A stretch of DNA of 64,000 bases from Coriobacteriaceae bacterium (GCA_004557505.1 SFGZ01000006.1:1-64000), one strand, 5' to 3'; numbered from the stretch's first letter, positions 33,575 through 42,321 are shown. The notes: a model not told the origin generated them from the letters alone. Made by a program: numbers and translations.

Positions 33575-36550
33575 TTGAAAAGGAAGCGAGCAAGGCGAGG
33601 TCTCGTGCCTTTGGTGGCGCTCACGCTTGCGCTGATCATGGCGTTGGGCACCGTGCCGCACGTGGCACTCGCCGACGAAGCGGATGGCGCACCCGTACGT
33701 GCGGGCGTGACGGCAAGCGATGATGGGGCGGGGGGTGAAGGCAAAGTGTCACCGGTGCCTCCAGTGGGCGTGGCAAGCCCCGGCGATGGGCCCTCCTCAT
33801 CCGCACAAGGGACGGTTGTGGAAAATCCCCTAAGCCTCGAGCGGCAGACAGGGGCTTCGTTGCGAGAGGAGCTCACGGCAGGGGGCGTCCATGTCGAAAG
33901 CGAGCCCTTAAGAAGGGCACCGGCTCCCACGCCGCAGGCGGTGGAAGTCACCGACTTCGCCTCTTTGAAAGCGGCGATAGAGGGCAAGCAGCCTTTCGTC
34001 ACTTTGAAGGGGAATGACTTCGAGTTTACCGAGACGCTGGGCATCGACTATGCACTCACCATCACGGCGGGGGATGGCTTTGCGCCGAAGTTCTTCCGAG
34101 GGGATTCCTTCTATGGCACTCTCATCAAAGTATCCGAGCAGGGATCCCTCTATTTGGGAGAGGACGGCACAGACGTCAATCTCGTGTTCAGCGGCAAAGG
34201 CAAGAACGGAGCTCCGCAAGGCGCTTCCGCTCTGATCGAGACGGCGGGGAAGCTCGTCATCAATGGAGCGGATTTTGTGGATAACACGATTGGCTATGTC
34301 GAAGTTGACAGCAAAAAAGCCCCGATGATTGCAAATGGTGAGAGCGCGTCCATCGTCTTCCATTGCGGAAGCATAAAGAACAACCGGACGCATCAGCAAT
34401 ACACCCTCAACCCGAATACCTGGCCGTTCGCACCGGGAGCGATTTTGCTCCAGGACGGTGCCCAGATGACGATGAACGGTGGTTCCGTCTCGAACAACAA
34501 GGCTTTGAACTGGGACGCTAGCATGGCGGGTGACGTGGGCGCCATCAGCGGGGGTGACGTGACGGGCAACCCCGGCCAGACTGCGGGTGCCATCCTTGCC
34601 CAAGGGGCACGGGCTGCCGTGAGCATCACGGATGGCAACATTGCCGATAACGATGCTGCGGATTGGAAAGGAGCGGGCGGAATAAAGGTCTGCAACGGAG
34701 CCGGCCTGAACATGACGGGAGGAACCCTGTCGGGTAACAAGGGCGGCATCGGAGGGGTGCTCATCGGCGATGTCCTCTACGACCAGCTGAATGGGAAGAG
34801 GAAGAACATGGCCGCCGATGAGCTAAGGCAAATCGCGGGCCAGCGCTCTAACTTCATCATGCAGGGTGGAAGCATTGAGAATAACGCCGGGAGCTATTTT
34901 GCCGGTGGTGCCATGGTGAGCGGAAACGCCACCTTCACGATGAACGCTGGCTCCATTAGCGGCAATGCGAACAAAGATGGTGGGGGCGGCGTCCTTGCCT
35001 ATGACTGGATTATCTGGGAATACGCCGGGAGCGAAGCGGGGGGTTCGGACAGACCTTCAATCTCCTCCTCGGAATGGTCTGAGATCTTCCCCGCTGCATT
35101 CACCATGAACGGCGGCACGATCAGCAACAACAAGGCGCTTGGTGAGAAGTTTAAGGAGCTTGGCGGTTTCGGCGACGGTGATGGCGGTGGCCTCTTGGTC
35201 AAGTCGAACGAGGTGCGGCTCAATGCCGGAACATTTACCGGAAACAGCGCCGGGAAACATGGCGGCGCGATTCATGTGAAGACCGTCCCCTACCGCCTTA
35301 ACGTGACGGACGTTCTCATATATGACAACGGCTCGGACAACGAGGGGGGCGGCATCTGGATCTGCCCGATTGGCGACTTTGAAGCGAAGATTCAAGATGG
35401 CGCTGTCATCTATGGCAATACGGCGGCGAACGCGGGCGATGACTTCTATTCCAAAGAGAAGCATCAGGACTTCTTCAACGTGGAAAGCAAGAACCACTTC
35501 TCCGTTATCCTGCCAGAACGGTTTCCGGATGGAACAAAGATCTCCTGGTATTCCGACGATCATGGCACTCGCTATAAGGCAGGAGACGCCGCAGTCGCGC
35601 CGACCGTCCTTGAAAACGGCGAGAAGGGATATAAGGCCCTGGTCAACGCGGGAGATGCCTCCGCAAGCAATTTGAAGATCTTCAACAATCATGCCGGTGA
35701 CGGCGGCGGGGGCATCGGCTCGAACGGCTATCTGGAGATTGGTGCGCCGACGGAACAGAATCCTCCCTCCTACAAGGATCTGAAAGTGGTGAAGGAGTGG
35801 GACGGCACCTTGACCCCGAGCGAGGTTCAGATCCGCCTCTCGATAAACGGTCGGGAGATCGAAACCGTCACGCTGAATGAGGCCAATGACTTCACCGTCA
35901 CCTTCCGTAAACTGCCTGCGGAAATCAATGGCACTCCCATTGAGGATCTGATTTCGCTCGAGGAAGTGAGCGAGCGGCCGGACTGGGTGGGTTTTGTTGT
36001 TGGCGAGAACATCGAACACGGCAAGGTCACGGTTGAGACATGGAATGAAAACGGAGGCTCTTATTCCGAGCGCCATCAAGTTCTTACCGTCAAGACGCGC
36101 AACGTCATCAATGATGACAAGCTTGTCTTTGTGGAAGGCACCAAGACCTGGCAAGACGATGGGAACAAGTACGGTAAACGCCCCGATTCCATCAAGATCA
36201 CGTTGAGGGCGAATGGCGTCGACAAGCAGACCATCGAGGTCACACAAAAGGACGGCTGGAAGTGGCGCTTCGATAACCTGCCGAAGTACGAGGATGGCAA
36301 AGAGATCCTATACTCGGTGGCCGAAGAAGCCGTGGCCGGGTATGTCACCGAGATCAATGGCTACAACATTACGAACACCTGGGACGGCGATGCGCCGGAC
36401 GATCCGGTGAAGCCGACCCCCAAGGCCCCCAGGACTCCTGCGACTCCCGCGACTGGTGACGACGGCGTATCCCTTGCCTTCGGCGTCGCCCTGCTGGGAT
36501 CGGCAGCGTTGCTCATCGGCCTTCTCGGGAGGCCCAGAGAGGACAGCTAG
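33575..36550 (+). CDS. Large cell-wall surface protein: beta-helix repeats, two Cna-B domains, variant sorting signal
   Basis: A 991-residue secreted protein. It starts with TTG, preceded by GGAGGAGG, and has a signal peptide (KRKRARRG, then LVPLVALTLALIMALGTVP, cleavage near VALA-DE). Residues about 115-730 form a right-handed beta-helix of repeated turns such as MNGGSVSNNKAL, MTGGTLSGNKGG and MQGGSIENNAGS. Two Cna-B domains follow (about 735-845 and 850-935; LKVVKEWDGTLTPSEVQI, GTKTWQDDGNK). The end has TPATPATGDDG, a hydrophobic helix and RPREDS, a sortase-type signal lacking the usual LPxTG leucine. It is probably an adhesin or a polysaccharide-binding protein; no catalytic site is visible. 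Confidence 0.87.
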   Translation: MKRKRARRGLVPLVALTLALIMALGTVPHVALADEADGAPVRAGVTASDDGAGGEGKVSPVPPVGVASPGDGPSSSAQGTVVENPLSLERQTGASLREELTAGGVHVESEPLRRAPAPTPQAVEVTDFASLKAAIEGKQPFVTLKGNDFEFTETLGIDYALTITAGDGFAPKFFRGDSFYGTLIKVSEQGSLYLGEDGTDVNLVFSGKGKNGAPQGASALIETAGKLVINGADFVDNTIGYVEVDSKKAPMIANGESASIVFHCGSIKNNRTHQQYTLNPNTWPFAPGAILLQDGAQMTMNGGSVSNNKALNWDASMAGDVGAISGGDVTGNPGQTAGAILAQGARAAVSITDGNIADNDAADWKGAGGIKVCNGAGLNMTGGTLSGNKGGIGGVLIGDVLYDQLNGKRKNMAADELRQIAGQRSNFIMQGGSIENNAGSYFAGGAMVSGNATFTMNAGSISGNANKDGGGGVLAYDWIIWEYAGSEAGGSDRPSISSSEWSEIFPAAFTMNGGTISNNKALGEKFKELGGFGDGDGGGLLVKSNEVRLNAGTFTGNSAGKHGGAIHVKTVPYRLNVTDVLIYDNGSDNEGGGIWICPIGDFEAKIQDGAVIYGNTAANAGDDFYSKEKHQDFFNVESKNHFSVILPERFPDGTKISWYSDDHGTRYKAGDAAVAPTVLENGEKGYKALVNAGDASASNLKIFNNHAGDGGGGIGSNGYLEIGAPTEQNPPSYKDLKVVKEWDGTLTPSEVQIRLSINGREIETVTLNEANDFTVTFRKLPAEINGTPIEDLISLEEVSERPDWVGFVVGENIEHGKVTVETWNENGGSYSERHQVLTVKTRNVINDDKLVFVEGTKTWQDDGNKYGKRPDSIKITLRANGVDKQTIEVTQKDGWKWRFDNLPKYEDGKEILYSVAEEAVAGYVTEINGYNITNTWDGDAPDDPVKPTPKAPRTPATPATGDDGVSLAFGVALLGSAALLIGLLGRPREDS

Positions 36551-36575
36551 CGTGAGGTGAGGCGCTGCTTCGATG

Positions 36576-36612
36576 AAAGGGCCCGGACCCGCAGGGGTTC
36601 GGGCCCTTTCGT
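36576..36612 (+). terminator. Intrinsic terminator after the surface-protein gene
   Basis: AAAGGGCCCGGACCC and GGGGTTCGGGCCCTTT form a long stem with a GCA loop, 26 bases after the stop. The A and T ends make it able to work for both strands, and it separates the surface-protein gene from the convergent acetyltransferase gene. Confidence 0.85.
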
Positions 36613-36682
36613 GTCACTTGTGTCGTGGGTGCCATGTGGGGGGCGCGAGGCGGCCCAGGCGGCCATCTCACTGGTGCGTGCG

Positions 36683-37267
36683 TTATAACCCGAGCGCTGC
36701 CCTCACCTGGGGAAACGGCTGTACGGCAGGCTGCGCTATGACATGCTCGCCCAGGTCGCGCTCCATCCACACCGTGTCGTACCAGCGGCCGAACTTATAG
36801 CCGCAGTTGGGAAAGCGGCCTATCTCGTGATAGCCGCGCCGTTCGTGGAAGGCGACGCTCCCGTTGTCGAGACGGGCGTCCGGCATGCTGGTGATGGTGA
36901 CGCAGGCGTACAGGTTAAGGATGCCCTGGGCTGCCAGCGAGCGCTCGAGCTCTTGATAGAGGGCGGTGCCCACGCCCTGGCCACGGGCGCCGCGGGAAAC
37001 GTAGATGGAGGTCTCCACGCACCAGGCATATGCGGCTCGTCCGTAATAGGGGCTTGCGTAGGCGTAGCCCAGCGCGGCGCCTGCGGCATCTCGCGCAATC
37101 AGCCAAGGGTGCGTGGCGCTGACTCGCTCGATGCGCGCGGACATCTCTTGAGCGGAGGGAGCCTCGTACTCGAAGGTGATCGCGGTGTCTTTAACGTAGG
37201 GAGCGTAGATAGCGGCTATGTCTGCGGCGTCATTGCCGGTGGCAACCGCAATGCGAAGCTCGTCCAT
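36683..37267 (-). CDS. GNAT N-acetyltransferase (phosphinothricin acetyltransferase-like)
   Basis: A 194-residue acetyltransferase with the Pat/Bar/MnaT pattern: AAIYAPYVKDTAITFEYE at the N-terminus and the acetyl-CoA loop SRGARGQGVGTALYQ. The family acetylates methionine sulfone, methionine sulfoximine or phosphinothricin, and some members other amines. I chose the ATG at 37267, six bases after GAGGAGG; the open frame extends 64 codons upstream but without a site. It is divergent from the phenylacetate-CoA ligase gene, with the large dyad element at 37393-37640 between them. Confidence 0.87.
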   Translation of the reverse strand: MDELRIAVATGNDAADIAAIYAPYVKDTAITFEYEAPSAQEMSARIERVSATHPWLIARDAAGAALGYAYASPYYGRAAYAWCVETSIYVSRGARGQGVGTALYQELERSLAAQGILNLYACVTITSMPDARLDNGSVAFHERRGYHEIGRFPNCGYKFGRWYDTVWMERDLGEHVIAQPAVQPFPQVRAALGL

Positions 37268-37392
37268 GGGTTCCTCCTCGGTACTTCGGGAGTCAACTAT
37301 AGCGGCGGGATATGGCAGCGAGGTTATGATGCTGCGGGCGGGTGCCGTGACATCGTCCCCATCGAACGTGTCACACGCGGCTGTGTCCCAGT

Positions 37393-37640
37393 GCGCAAAA
37401 AGGCGATATCGAAGGGGATTGGGCGCTCTGCTGCACGAAAACGCTCTATCGAACGCCACCTTCTGCTATTCGTTATCAATTATTGTACTATATTTGCGTG
37501 AACATGCATACTTGGCCAAGAATATGCAACTTCATGTAAATGTAGTTTCACCATTGATCTCTGTAGGCTGTAGGCGGCGTTCGATGGGGCACTTTCGTGC
37601 AGCAGCTTCGATTTTTCTGTTCGATAAGGCATTTTTATGC
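37393..37640. repeat. 248-bp dyad-symmetric element with four 21-nt units on a 40-nt period
   Basis: Two 21-nt units lie on the minus strand (37393-37413, 37433-37453) and two on the plus strand (37580-37600, 37620-37640), for example TTCGATAAGGCATTTTTATGC. Units within each arm start exactly 40 bases apart. The arms remain similar through an AT-rich interior (ATCAAT, ACTA-ATTT, TGAA, TGCATA in the same order) up to a central CTTGGCCAAG at 37511-37520, the centre of the whole structure. The end of each unit forms a small hairpin, and the stems differ by compensated changes (GCAC/GTGC, GCAT/ATGC). It fills the divergent region between the GNAT and ligase genes. Confidence 0.8.
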
Positions 37641-37817
37641 GGCCGGAAGATTGCTAAGACTTCAATTCCACCTGCGCCGTCAGCTCCATTAAGGACGCTC
37701 CCCTGTGGTAAGGTTCGCTCGCGGATGTCTGCTCTACCAGGGGTGGCGTCTGGGTGACAATGGATGCGAGCGCCGCGCGTCCGGCAGGCGCGCGGTTGGT
37801 CCGGAAGGCGGTATGGC

Positions 37818-39164
37818 ATGGCAGGCGAGCACGACGGCACGGCGGCCACCGGTAACGCGGAGGCAGCGGATATCACGCGCTGCCCGCACGAGAAGCTTGA
37901 GGAGATGCAGCTCGAGGGCGTGCGGCGCACGCTAGTCGCCTGCTACGAGCGCATCCCGTTCTACAAGCGCTCCTTTGAAGAGGCGGGCTTTGACCCCCAT
38001 CGCCTGACCTCCCTCGATGACCTTGCCGGCGCGCCCTTCGTGACCAAGCAGGACCTCCGTGACGCCGCGCCCTATGGCATGCTCGCCGTGCCCCTCTCTG
38101 CCGTGCGTGAGATTCACATGTCGTCCGGCACCACGGGCGTGGCCACGCTTGGTGCCTACACCCAGCACGACCTCGACTTCTGGGCCGACTGCTTCGCCCG
38201 CGGCATTCGTTACGCGGGCGGCGAGCCCGCCGACGTGGTGCAGGTTGCCTACGGCTACGGCCTCTTCACGGGCGGCCTCGGCGCCCACTACGGCGCCCTT
38301 GCCTCCGGTGCCACGGTGATTCCCACCTCCGCCGGAAACACCGAGCGCCAGATCCGTATCCTGCGCGAGATGGGCACCACGATCCTTTGCTGCACGCCCA
38401 GCTATGCCATGCACATTGCCGACACGGCGCTCGAGATGGGCCTCGACCCCTCTCGTGACTTCCACCTCAAGGCGGGCATCCACGGCGCCGAGCCCTTCTC
38501 TGACAACTTCCGCGCCGAGCTGGAGCGCAAGCTCGACTACAAGGTGCTCGACGTCTACGGCCTCACCGAGACCATGGGCCCGGGCGTGGCTTGCGAGTGC
38601 CTGGAGCAGGACGGCCTCCACCTTGCCGAGGACCACTTCTTCGCCGAGATCGTCGATCCGGCCACCGGCAAGCGCCTGCCCGACGGGGAGTGGGGCGAGC
38701 TCGTGCTTACCACGCTCGACCGCGAGGCGTCGCCGGTCGTGCGCTACCGTACGGGCGACATCACGCGGATCATGCCCGGCAAGTGCCCCTGTGGCTGCAC
38801 CCACAAGCGCATCGACCGCCTGCACGGCCGCACCGACGACATGCTCATCATCCGCGGCGTGAACGTCTTCCCGTCGCAGGTCGAGGAGGTCATGAAGACC
38901 TTCGGCCAGGTCTCCAGCTGGTACCAGCTGGAGGTCGGTACCGATGAGCGCTCCCTGGACGTGGTCACGCTCAAGGCCGAGGCCAACCCCGACTTCGACT
39001 TCGACCAGACCGGTGCCATCGAGGCCTTGCAGCGCCGGATCTCCGCGCGCCTCAAGACCTGCCTCTCCGTTGGCATCAAGGTTCGCATCGTCGAGCCCAA
39101 ATCCATCTCGCGCAGCACCGGCAAGGCCAAGCGCGTCATCGACACGAGGAAGGGGATTGAGTGA
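37818..39164 (+). CDS. paaK: Phenylacetate-CoA ligase-family adenylate-forming enzyme
   Basis: A 448-residue ligase. Motifs are SSGTTGVATLGAYT (phosphate loop), DVYGLTETMGPG, YRTGDIT and GRTDDMLIIRGVNVFPSQVE, with the catalytic lysine near the end in STGKAKRV. It activates an aryl acid such as phenylacetate or indoleacetate with ATP and CoA. In anaerobes without the paa catabolic genes this enzyme, paired with an ACT protein, is often linked to aromatic amino-acid fermentation or acyl-CoA recycling. I chose the ATG at 37818, ten bases after GGAAGG; the frame extends 18 codons further upstream. The gene is coupled to the ACT gene. Confidence 0.9.
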   Translation: MAGEHDGTAATGNAEAADITRCPHEKLEEMQLEGVRRTLVACYERIPFYKRSFEEAGFDPHRLTSLDDLAGAPFVTKQDLRDAAPYGMLAVPLSAVREIHMSSGTTGVATLGAYTQHDLDFWADCFARGIRYAGGEPADVVQVAYGYGLFTGGLGAHYGALASGATVIPTSAGNTERQIRILREMGTTILCCTPSYAMHIADTALEMGLDPSRDFHLKAGIHGAEPFSDNFRAELERKLDYKVLDVYGLTETMGPGVACECLEQDGLHLAEDHFFAEIVDPATGKRLPDGEWGELVLTTLDREASPVVRYRTGDITRIMPGKCPCGCTHKRIDRLHGRTDDMLIIRGVNVFPSQVEEVMKTFGQVSSWYQLEVGTDERSLDVVTLKAEANPDFDFDQTGAIEALQRRISARLKTCLSVGIKVRIVEPKSISRSTGKAKRVIDTRKGIE

Positions 39165-39592
39165 TGATCAGGCAGATTTCGGTTTTTCTCGAGAACGACA
39201 AGGGCCGTCTGGCGGCGCTCTGCCGCTGCCTCGCGGATTCGGGCGTCAACATGAGCGCCCTCTCGATTGCCGACACGCCGGAGTACGGCCTGGTGCGCAT
39301 CGTGTGCAACGAGGCCGACAAGGCGAAGGAGGCGCTCGACGCGGCCGGCTACCGCGCGCGGGTGACCAAGGTCACGGCCGTGGCCGTTCCCAACCGCCCG
39401 GGCGGTCTGGCCGAGCTCCTCGAGACGCTCGACGGCGCGGGCGTCTCGGTGGAGTACGGGTACTGCTTCTCCCACCAGGACGGCAACGCGATCTTTGCCC
39501 TCAAGGTGGCGGACCCGGCGCAGGCAGCCGAGGCGGCGAGCGCCATCGAGCGCGCCGGCTTCAAGATCCTTGGGGAGGGCGAGCTGGACTAG
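39164..39592 (+). CDS. Double ACT-domain protein
   Basis: A 142-residue protein made of two ACT domains (about 1-68 and 70-140), beginning IRQISVFLENDKGRLAALCR. ACT pairs bind amino acids and regulate partner enzymes. The ATG overlaps the ligase stop (TGATG), with GGAAGGGG eight bases upstream, so both are translated together. This PaaK-ACT pairing is common in anaerobes and suggests allosteric control of the ligase by an aromatic or branched-chain amino acid. Confidence 0.88.
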   Translation: MIRQISVFLENDKGRLAALCRCLADSGVNMSALSIADTPEYGLVRIVCNEADKAKEALDAAGYRARVTKVTAVAVPNRPGGLAELLETLDGAGVSVEYGYCFSHQDGNAIFALKVADPAQAAEAASAIERAGFKILGEGELD

Positions 39593-39705
39593 CCGCGGGT
39601 CCCGTGCCTCTGGTCCCGGGCCGTGGGCCTCCCATTTCTTGGACACGAGAAATGGGAGGCGGTTCACCCCGTCCGATGTACCCCGTCCGATGCTGTGAGG
39701 CGTGC

Positions 39706-39898
39706 TTCTTGGACGTTTAGGCCCCTCTAACCGTCGTAATCGCGCGTCTAGATGGTGGCTCCGCGCTTCTCGGACGTTTAGAGGCCTTTAACCGTCCGAG
39801 AAATCCTTAACCGTCCGAGAAATCCTTAACCGTCCGAAAGAACCTTAAACGTCTGGAAAGTCCTTAACTGTCCGAGAAAAACTTAACCATCCGAGAAA
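39706..39898. repeat. GACGTTTAG/CTAACCGTC hairpin-repeat cluster, locus 2
   Basis: GGACGTTTAGGCCCCTCTAA with CCGTC forms the first hairpin; the linker GCGTCTAGATGGTGGCTCCG follows; then CTCGGACGTTTAGAGG and CCTTTAACCGTCCGAG make a 32-nt palindrome. After it come at least five tandem half units of the form CCTTAACCGTCCGAGAAAT, about 20 nt apart and increasingly diverged. The cluster lies between convergent genes (ACT protein and MTA phosphorylase). The remaining gap to 39974 contains GC-rich stem-loops only. Confidence 0.8.
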
Positions 39899-39974
39899 CG
39901 GGGTTCGCCTTGCCGGGGGTGCGCCCCCGCGGGAGGAGAGGAACTCCGCCGCAAGGGCCGCGAGGGCGCGGCTC

Positions 39975-40787
39975 CTACAGGCGGTCGAAGAGCGACGCGC
40001 TTTGACCGCAGTCGTCGTCGATCGTGGCGGGCAGCGCCGGGACCATGGCCTCGATGAGCTTGCGCAGCAGGTGGAGGTTCTCGTTGAAGACGCGCAGCAC
40101 GTCGTCGTTGGTGACGGCGGCATACCTGCCCAAGCCCGAGTCGTAGTCGGTGACCAGGCTCACGTTCACGTAATGCATGCCCAGCTCGCGGGCGAGCCAC
40201 GCCTCGGGGTACTGCGTCATGTTCACCACCGACCAGCCCATCCTCTGGAACCACTCGCTCTCCGCGGTGGTCGAGAAGCGCGGGCCCTGGATGGTGACCA
40301 CGGCACCGCCGTCGTGTACGGGGATGCCAAGCTCGCGGCACTTCTCGACGGCAACCTTGCGCATGGTCTCGCAGTAGGGATGCGCTGCGGAGAGGTGCTG
40401 CACACCCAGGCCCAGGCCGTGCGTGAAGAACGTGTCGGCACGCCCCTTGGTCCTGTCGACAAACTGGTCGCAGATCACAAAGTCTCCGGGGTGGATGTCG
40501 AGCGAGAGGGACCCAACCGAGCAGGGCCCAATGACCTGCCGTACGCCCAGCTCGCGCATGCCCCAGAGGTTGGCGCGGTAGTTGACCTCACCGGGGGCGA
40601 AGGTGTGCCCGTGACCGTGACGGGGAAGAAACGCTACCTCGCGACCGCCGATGGTCCCCACGGTGTAGACGTCCGAGGGCTGGCCCCAGCGCGTGTCGAG
40701 GGAGACCTCCTCGCAGTCACCCTCAAAGAGGCTGTAGAAGCCGGACCCGCCAAAGATGCCAATCTCTGCCTGCGGAAGCTCTGCCAT
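39975..40787 (-). CDS. mtnP: S-methyl-5'-thioadenosine phosphorylase family (MTAP/PNP)
   Basis: A 270-residue purine nucleoside phosphorylase of the MTAP branch. IGIFGGSGFYSL at the N-terminus, FLPRHGHGHTFAPGEVNYRA (phosphate and sugar site) and VNMTQYPEAWLAREL with VTDYDSGL are family blocks. It cleaves methylthioadenosine or related purine nucleosides with phosphate in the salvage of adenine and methylthioribose-1-phosphate. GAAAGGAG precedes the ATG. The exact nucleoside (MTA or methylthioinosine) is not settled by the residues I can see. It is a single gene, divergent from tatA. Confidence 0.9.
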   Translation of the reverse strand: MAELPQAEIGIFGGSGFYSLFEGDCEEVSLDTRWGQPSDVYTVGTIGGREVAFLPRHGHGHTFAPGEVNYRANLWGMRELGVRQVIGPCSVGSLSLDIHPGDFVICDQFVDRTKGRADTFFTHGLGLGVQHLSAAHPYCETMRKVAVEKCRELGIPVHDGGAVVTIQGPRFSTTAESEWFQRMGWSVVNMTQYPEAWLARELGMHYVNVSLVTDYDSGLGRYAAVTNDDVLRVFNENLHLLRKLIEAMVPALPATIDDDCGQSASLFDRL

Positions 40788-40899
40788 GCGTGACTCCTTT
40801 CGAATGCGGTGCCTATGTCCTCGTACATTGTAGGGTGGCGGTCCCGCCCCGTCACGCCCGTCGCGCCAAGGGCAAACGGCAACGCATCAAACGCAATCA

Positions 40900-40914
40900 A
40901 TACAATTCCTGTAT
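40900..40914. promoter_or_regulatory. LysR-type site ATAC-N7-GTAT between mtnP and tatA
   Basis: A perfect ATAC-N7-GTAT dyad, the consensus form for BenM/CatM-like LysR regulators. The same dyad occurs at 42297-42311, in front of the LysR gene at 41364, with a shared GTATGG end. The regulator may therefore act on tatA or mtnP as well as on itself. Confidence 0.45.
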
Positions 40915-41059
40915 GGCACGGCGTATCAAAATGTATTTTACCTATCCATATGCCAAGCCTACCATCAAGGCCGAGGGGCGGCGCGCCCAACGGCGCGGCG
41001 CAAGGGGGGGCGCAATGGGATGTCGCCATCCGCCCGCACGTCGTTTTAGGAGGTACACA

Positions 41060-41308
41060 ATGGTTCTCGGAATGGGAGTCCCCGAACTCCTCATCGTCCT
41101 CTTGGTCGCCCTGGTCATCTTTGGGCCCAAGAACCTTCCCAAGCTCGGCTCCGCCATCGGCAAGACCGTCAAGAACGTGCGCGAGGGCATGGAGGAGGGC
41201 GATGCCGGCGGGGCTCGCTCAAAGGCCGAGGGGCCAGACGCCGAGGGCGTCGAGGAGATCGTCGCCGACGAGGGCACCGATGCCGACGTTGCCGCAGGCG
41301 CCAGGTAG
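41060..41308 (+). CDS. tatA: Sec-independent translocase subunit TatA
   Basis: An 82-residue protein with one N-terminal helix (VPELLIVLLVALVIFGPKNL), the FGPKNLPKLGSAIGKTVK hinge and amphipathic helix, and an acidic tail. It forms the twin-arginine export pore with TatC, which is not in the window. AGGAGGT lies six bases before the ATG. It stands alone, convergent with the LysR gene. Confidence 0.93.
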   Translation: MVLGMGVPELLIVLLVALVIFGPKNLPKLGSAIGKTVKNVREGMEEGDAGGARSKAEGPDAEGVEEIVADEGTDADVAAGAR

Positions 41309-41363
41309 CGCCGCCACACCCGGTTCCCCGGGCCGGACGGCCCCTTCCTCCGCCCGGCCGGCC

Positions 41364-42230
41364 CTACCCCAGATCGCCGAGGAGGGCCAGGCACCTCTGT
41401 GCGAGCGGTGACATGTAACGGTCTGCCTTCCAGACCACCGCCTGCCGGCCGGACAGGCCCTTCTCGGCGACCACCTTTATGAAGCACTCGCCCGTGTCGG
41501 TGACGGGAAGCAGCGTCTCGGGAACAAGGGCGACACCCATCCCGCCGCGCGCCCAGGTGCATGCCGTGCGCGCGTCATCGACCATGCAGCTCACCACCAG
41601 TTCGGCCTTGGCCTCGGCAAACGCGCCACGCACCTGGGCCTCGAGGCGCCGCGCGAGCACCATCGGCACGCCCGAGAGCTGCGCGCAGCCGACCTCCATC
41701 TCGGATCCCACCTCGAGGGCAGGCGGCATGATGGCAAGCATGCGCTCCGTCTTGGCATAGCGGCAGCGCAGGCCATTGCTCGCAAAGGGCGTACGCACCA
41801 CGCCAATGTCCACCACGCCTCCCTCGAGCATCTCGACCACCTGCGGCGTGTCCCCCTCGCGCAGCTCCACCGAGACGCCCGGCGCGGACGCAAGCTCGGC
41901 AAGCCTCGCCCCCGGCACCGAACCCATGCACGAGGCGTCGACCCCAAGCGTGAGCACGCCCGTCATGCCCTTTCCCACGCCCTCGACGTCGCGCCTCGTG
42001 GCCTGCGCGAGGGCCAGGATGCGCGTCGCCCGCTCGTAGAGGAGCTTGCCGGCATCCGTGAGCGTGGACGAGCGCGGCCCCCTGCGCACGAGGGTGGTCC
42101 CCAGCTCGCGCTCGAGCTGCGCCAGCTCGTGCGAGAGCGGCGGCTGCGAGATGTGCAGACGCCGCGCCGCCGCCGTGATCTGGTGCTCCTCGGCAATGGC
42201 GACAAAGTACTCCAGCTGCTTGAGATTCAC
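41364..42230 (-). CDS. LysR-family transcriptional regulator
   Basis: A 288-residue LysR protein with QITAAARRLHISQPPLSHEL as recognition helices and an effector domain of type 2 periplasmic-binding fold. I chose the GTG at 42230 (NLKQLEYFVAIAEE follows), since GGGAGG lies just upstream and the family begins there. The upstream region carries a large dyad with ATAC-N7-GTAT, which fits autoregulation. The nearest possible targets are tatA and mtnP (site at 40900) or the gene at 42438. Confidence 0.88.
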   Translation of the reverse strand: MNLKQLEYFVAIAEEHQITAAARRLHISQPPLSHELAQLERELGTTLVRRGPRSSTLTDAGKLLYERATRILALAQATRRDVEGVGKGMTGVLTLGVDASCMGSVPGARLAELASAPGVSVELREGDTPQVVEMLEGGVVDIGVVRTPFASNGLRCRYAKTERMLAIMPPALEVGSEMEVGCAQLSGVPMVLARRLEAQVRGAFAEAKAELVVSCMVDDARTACTWARGGMGVALVPETLLPVTDTGECFIKVVAEKGLSGRQAVVWKADRYMSPLAQRCLALLGDLG

Positions 42231-42287
42231 GCATGCCTCCCGCGACGCCTGCATGCGGGCCGACCGTCCGGCGTGGCGGCCTCGCAC

Positions 42288-42321
42288 GGGTAACCCATAC
42301 GAGAATTGTATGGCGTTACCC
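42288..42321. promoter_or_regulatory. Compound dyad GGGTAAC...GTTACCC around CCATAC-N7-GTATGG
   Basis: An outer GGGTAAC/GTTACCC pair (42288-42294, 42315-42321) encloses CCATAC-N7-GTATGG (42295-42313). The inner part has the BenM-type LysR spacing. It lies 58 bases before the LysR start and 117 bases before the divergent gene at 42438, so it could control both. Confidence 0.6.

Noticed and set aside
39706..39898. CRISPR array
   Set aside because: Repeats are only about 20 nt, degenerate and nearly contiguous, with no unique spacers and no cas genes.
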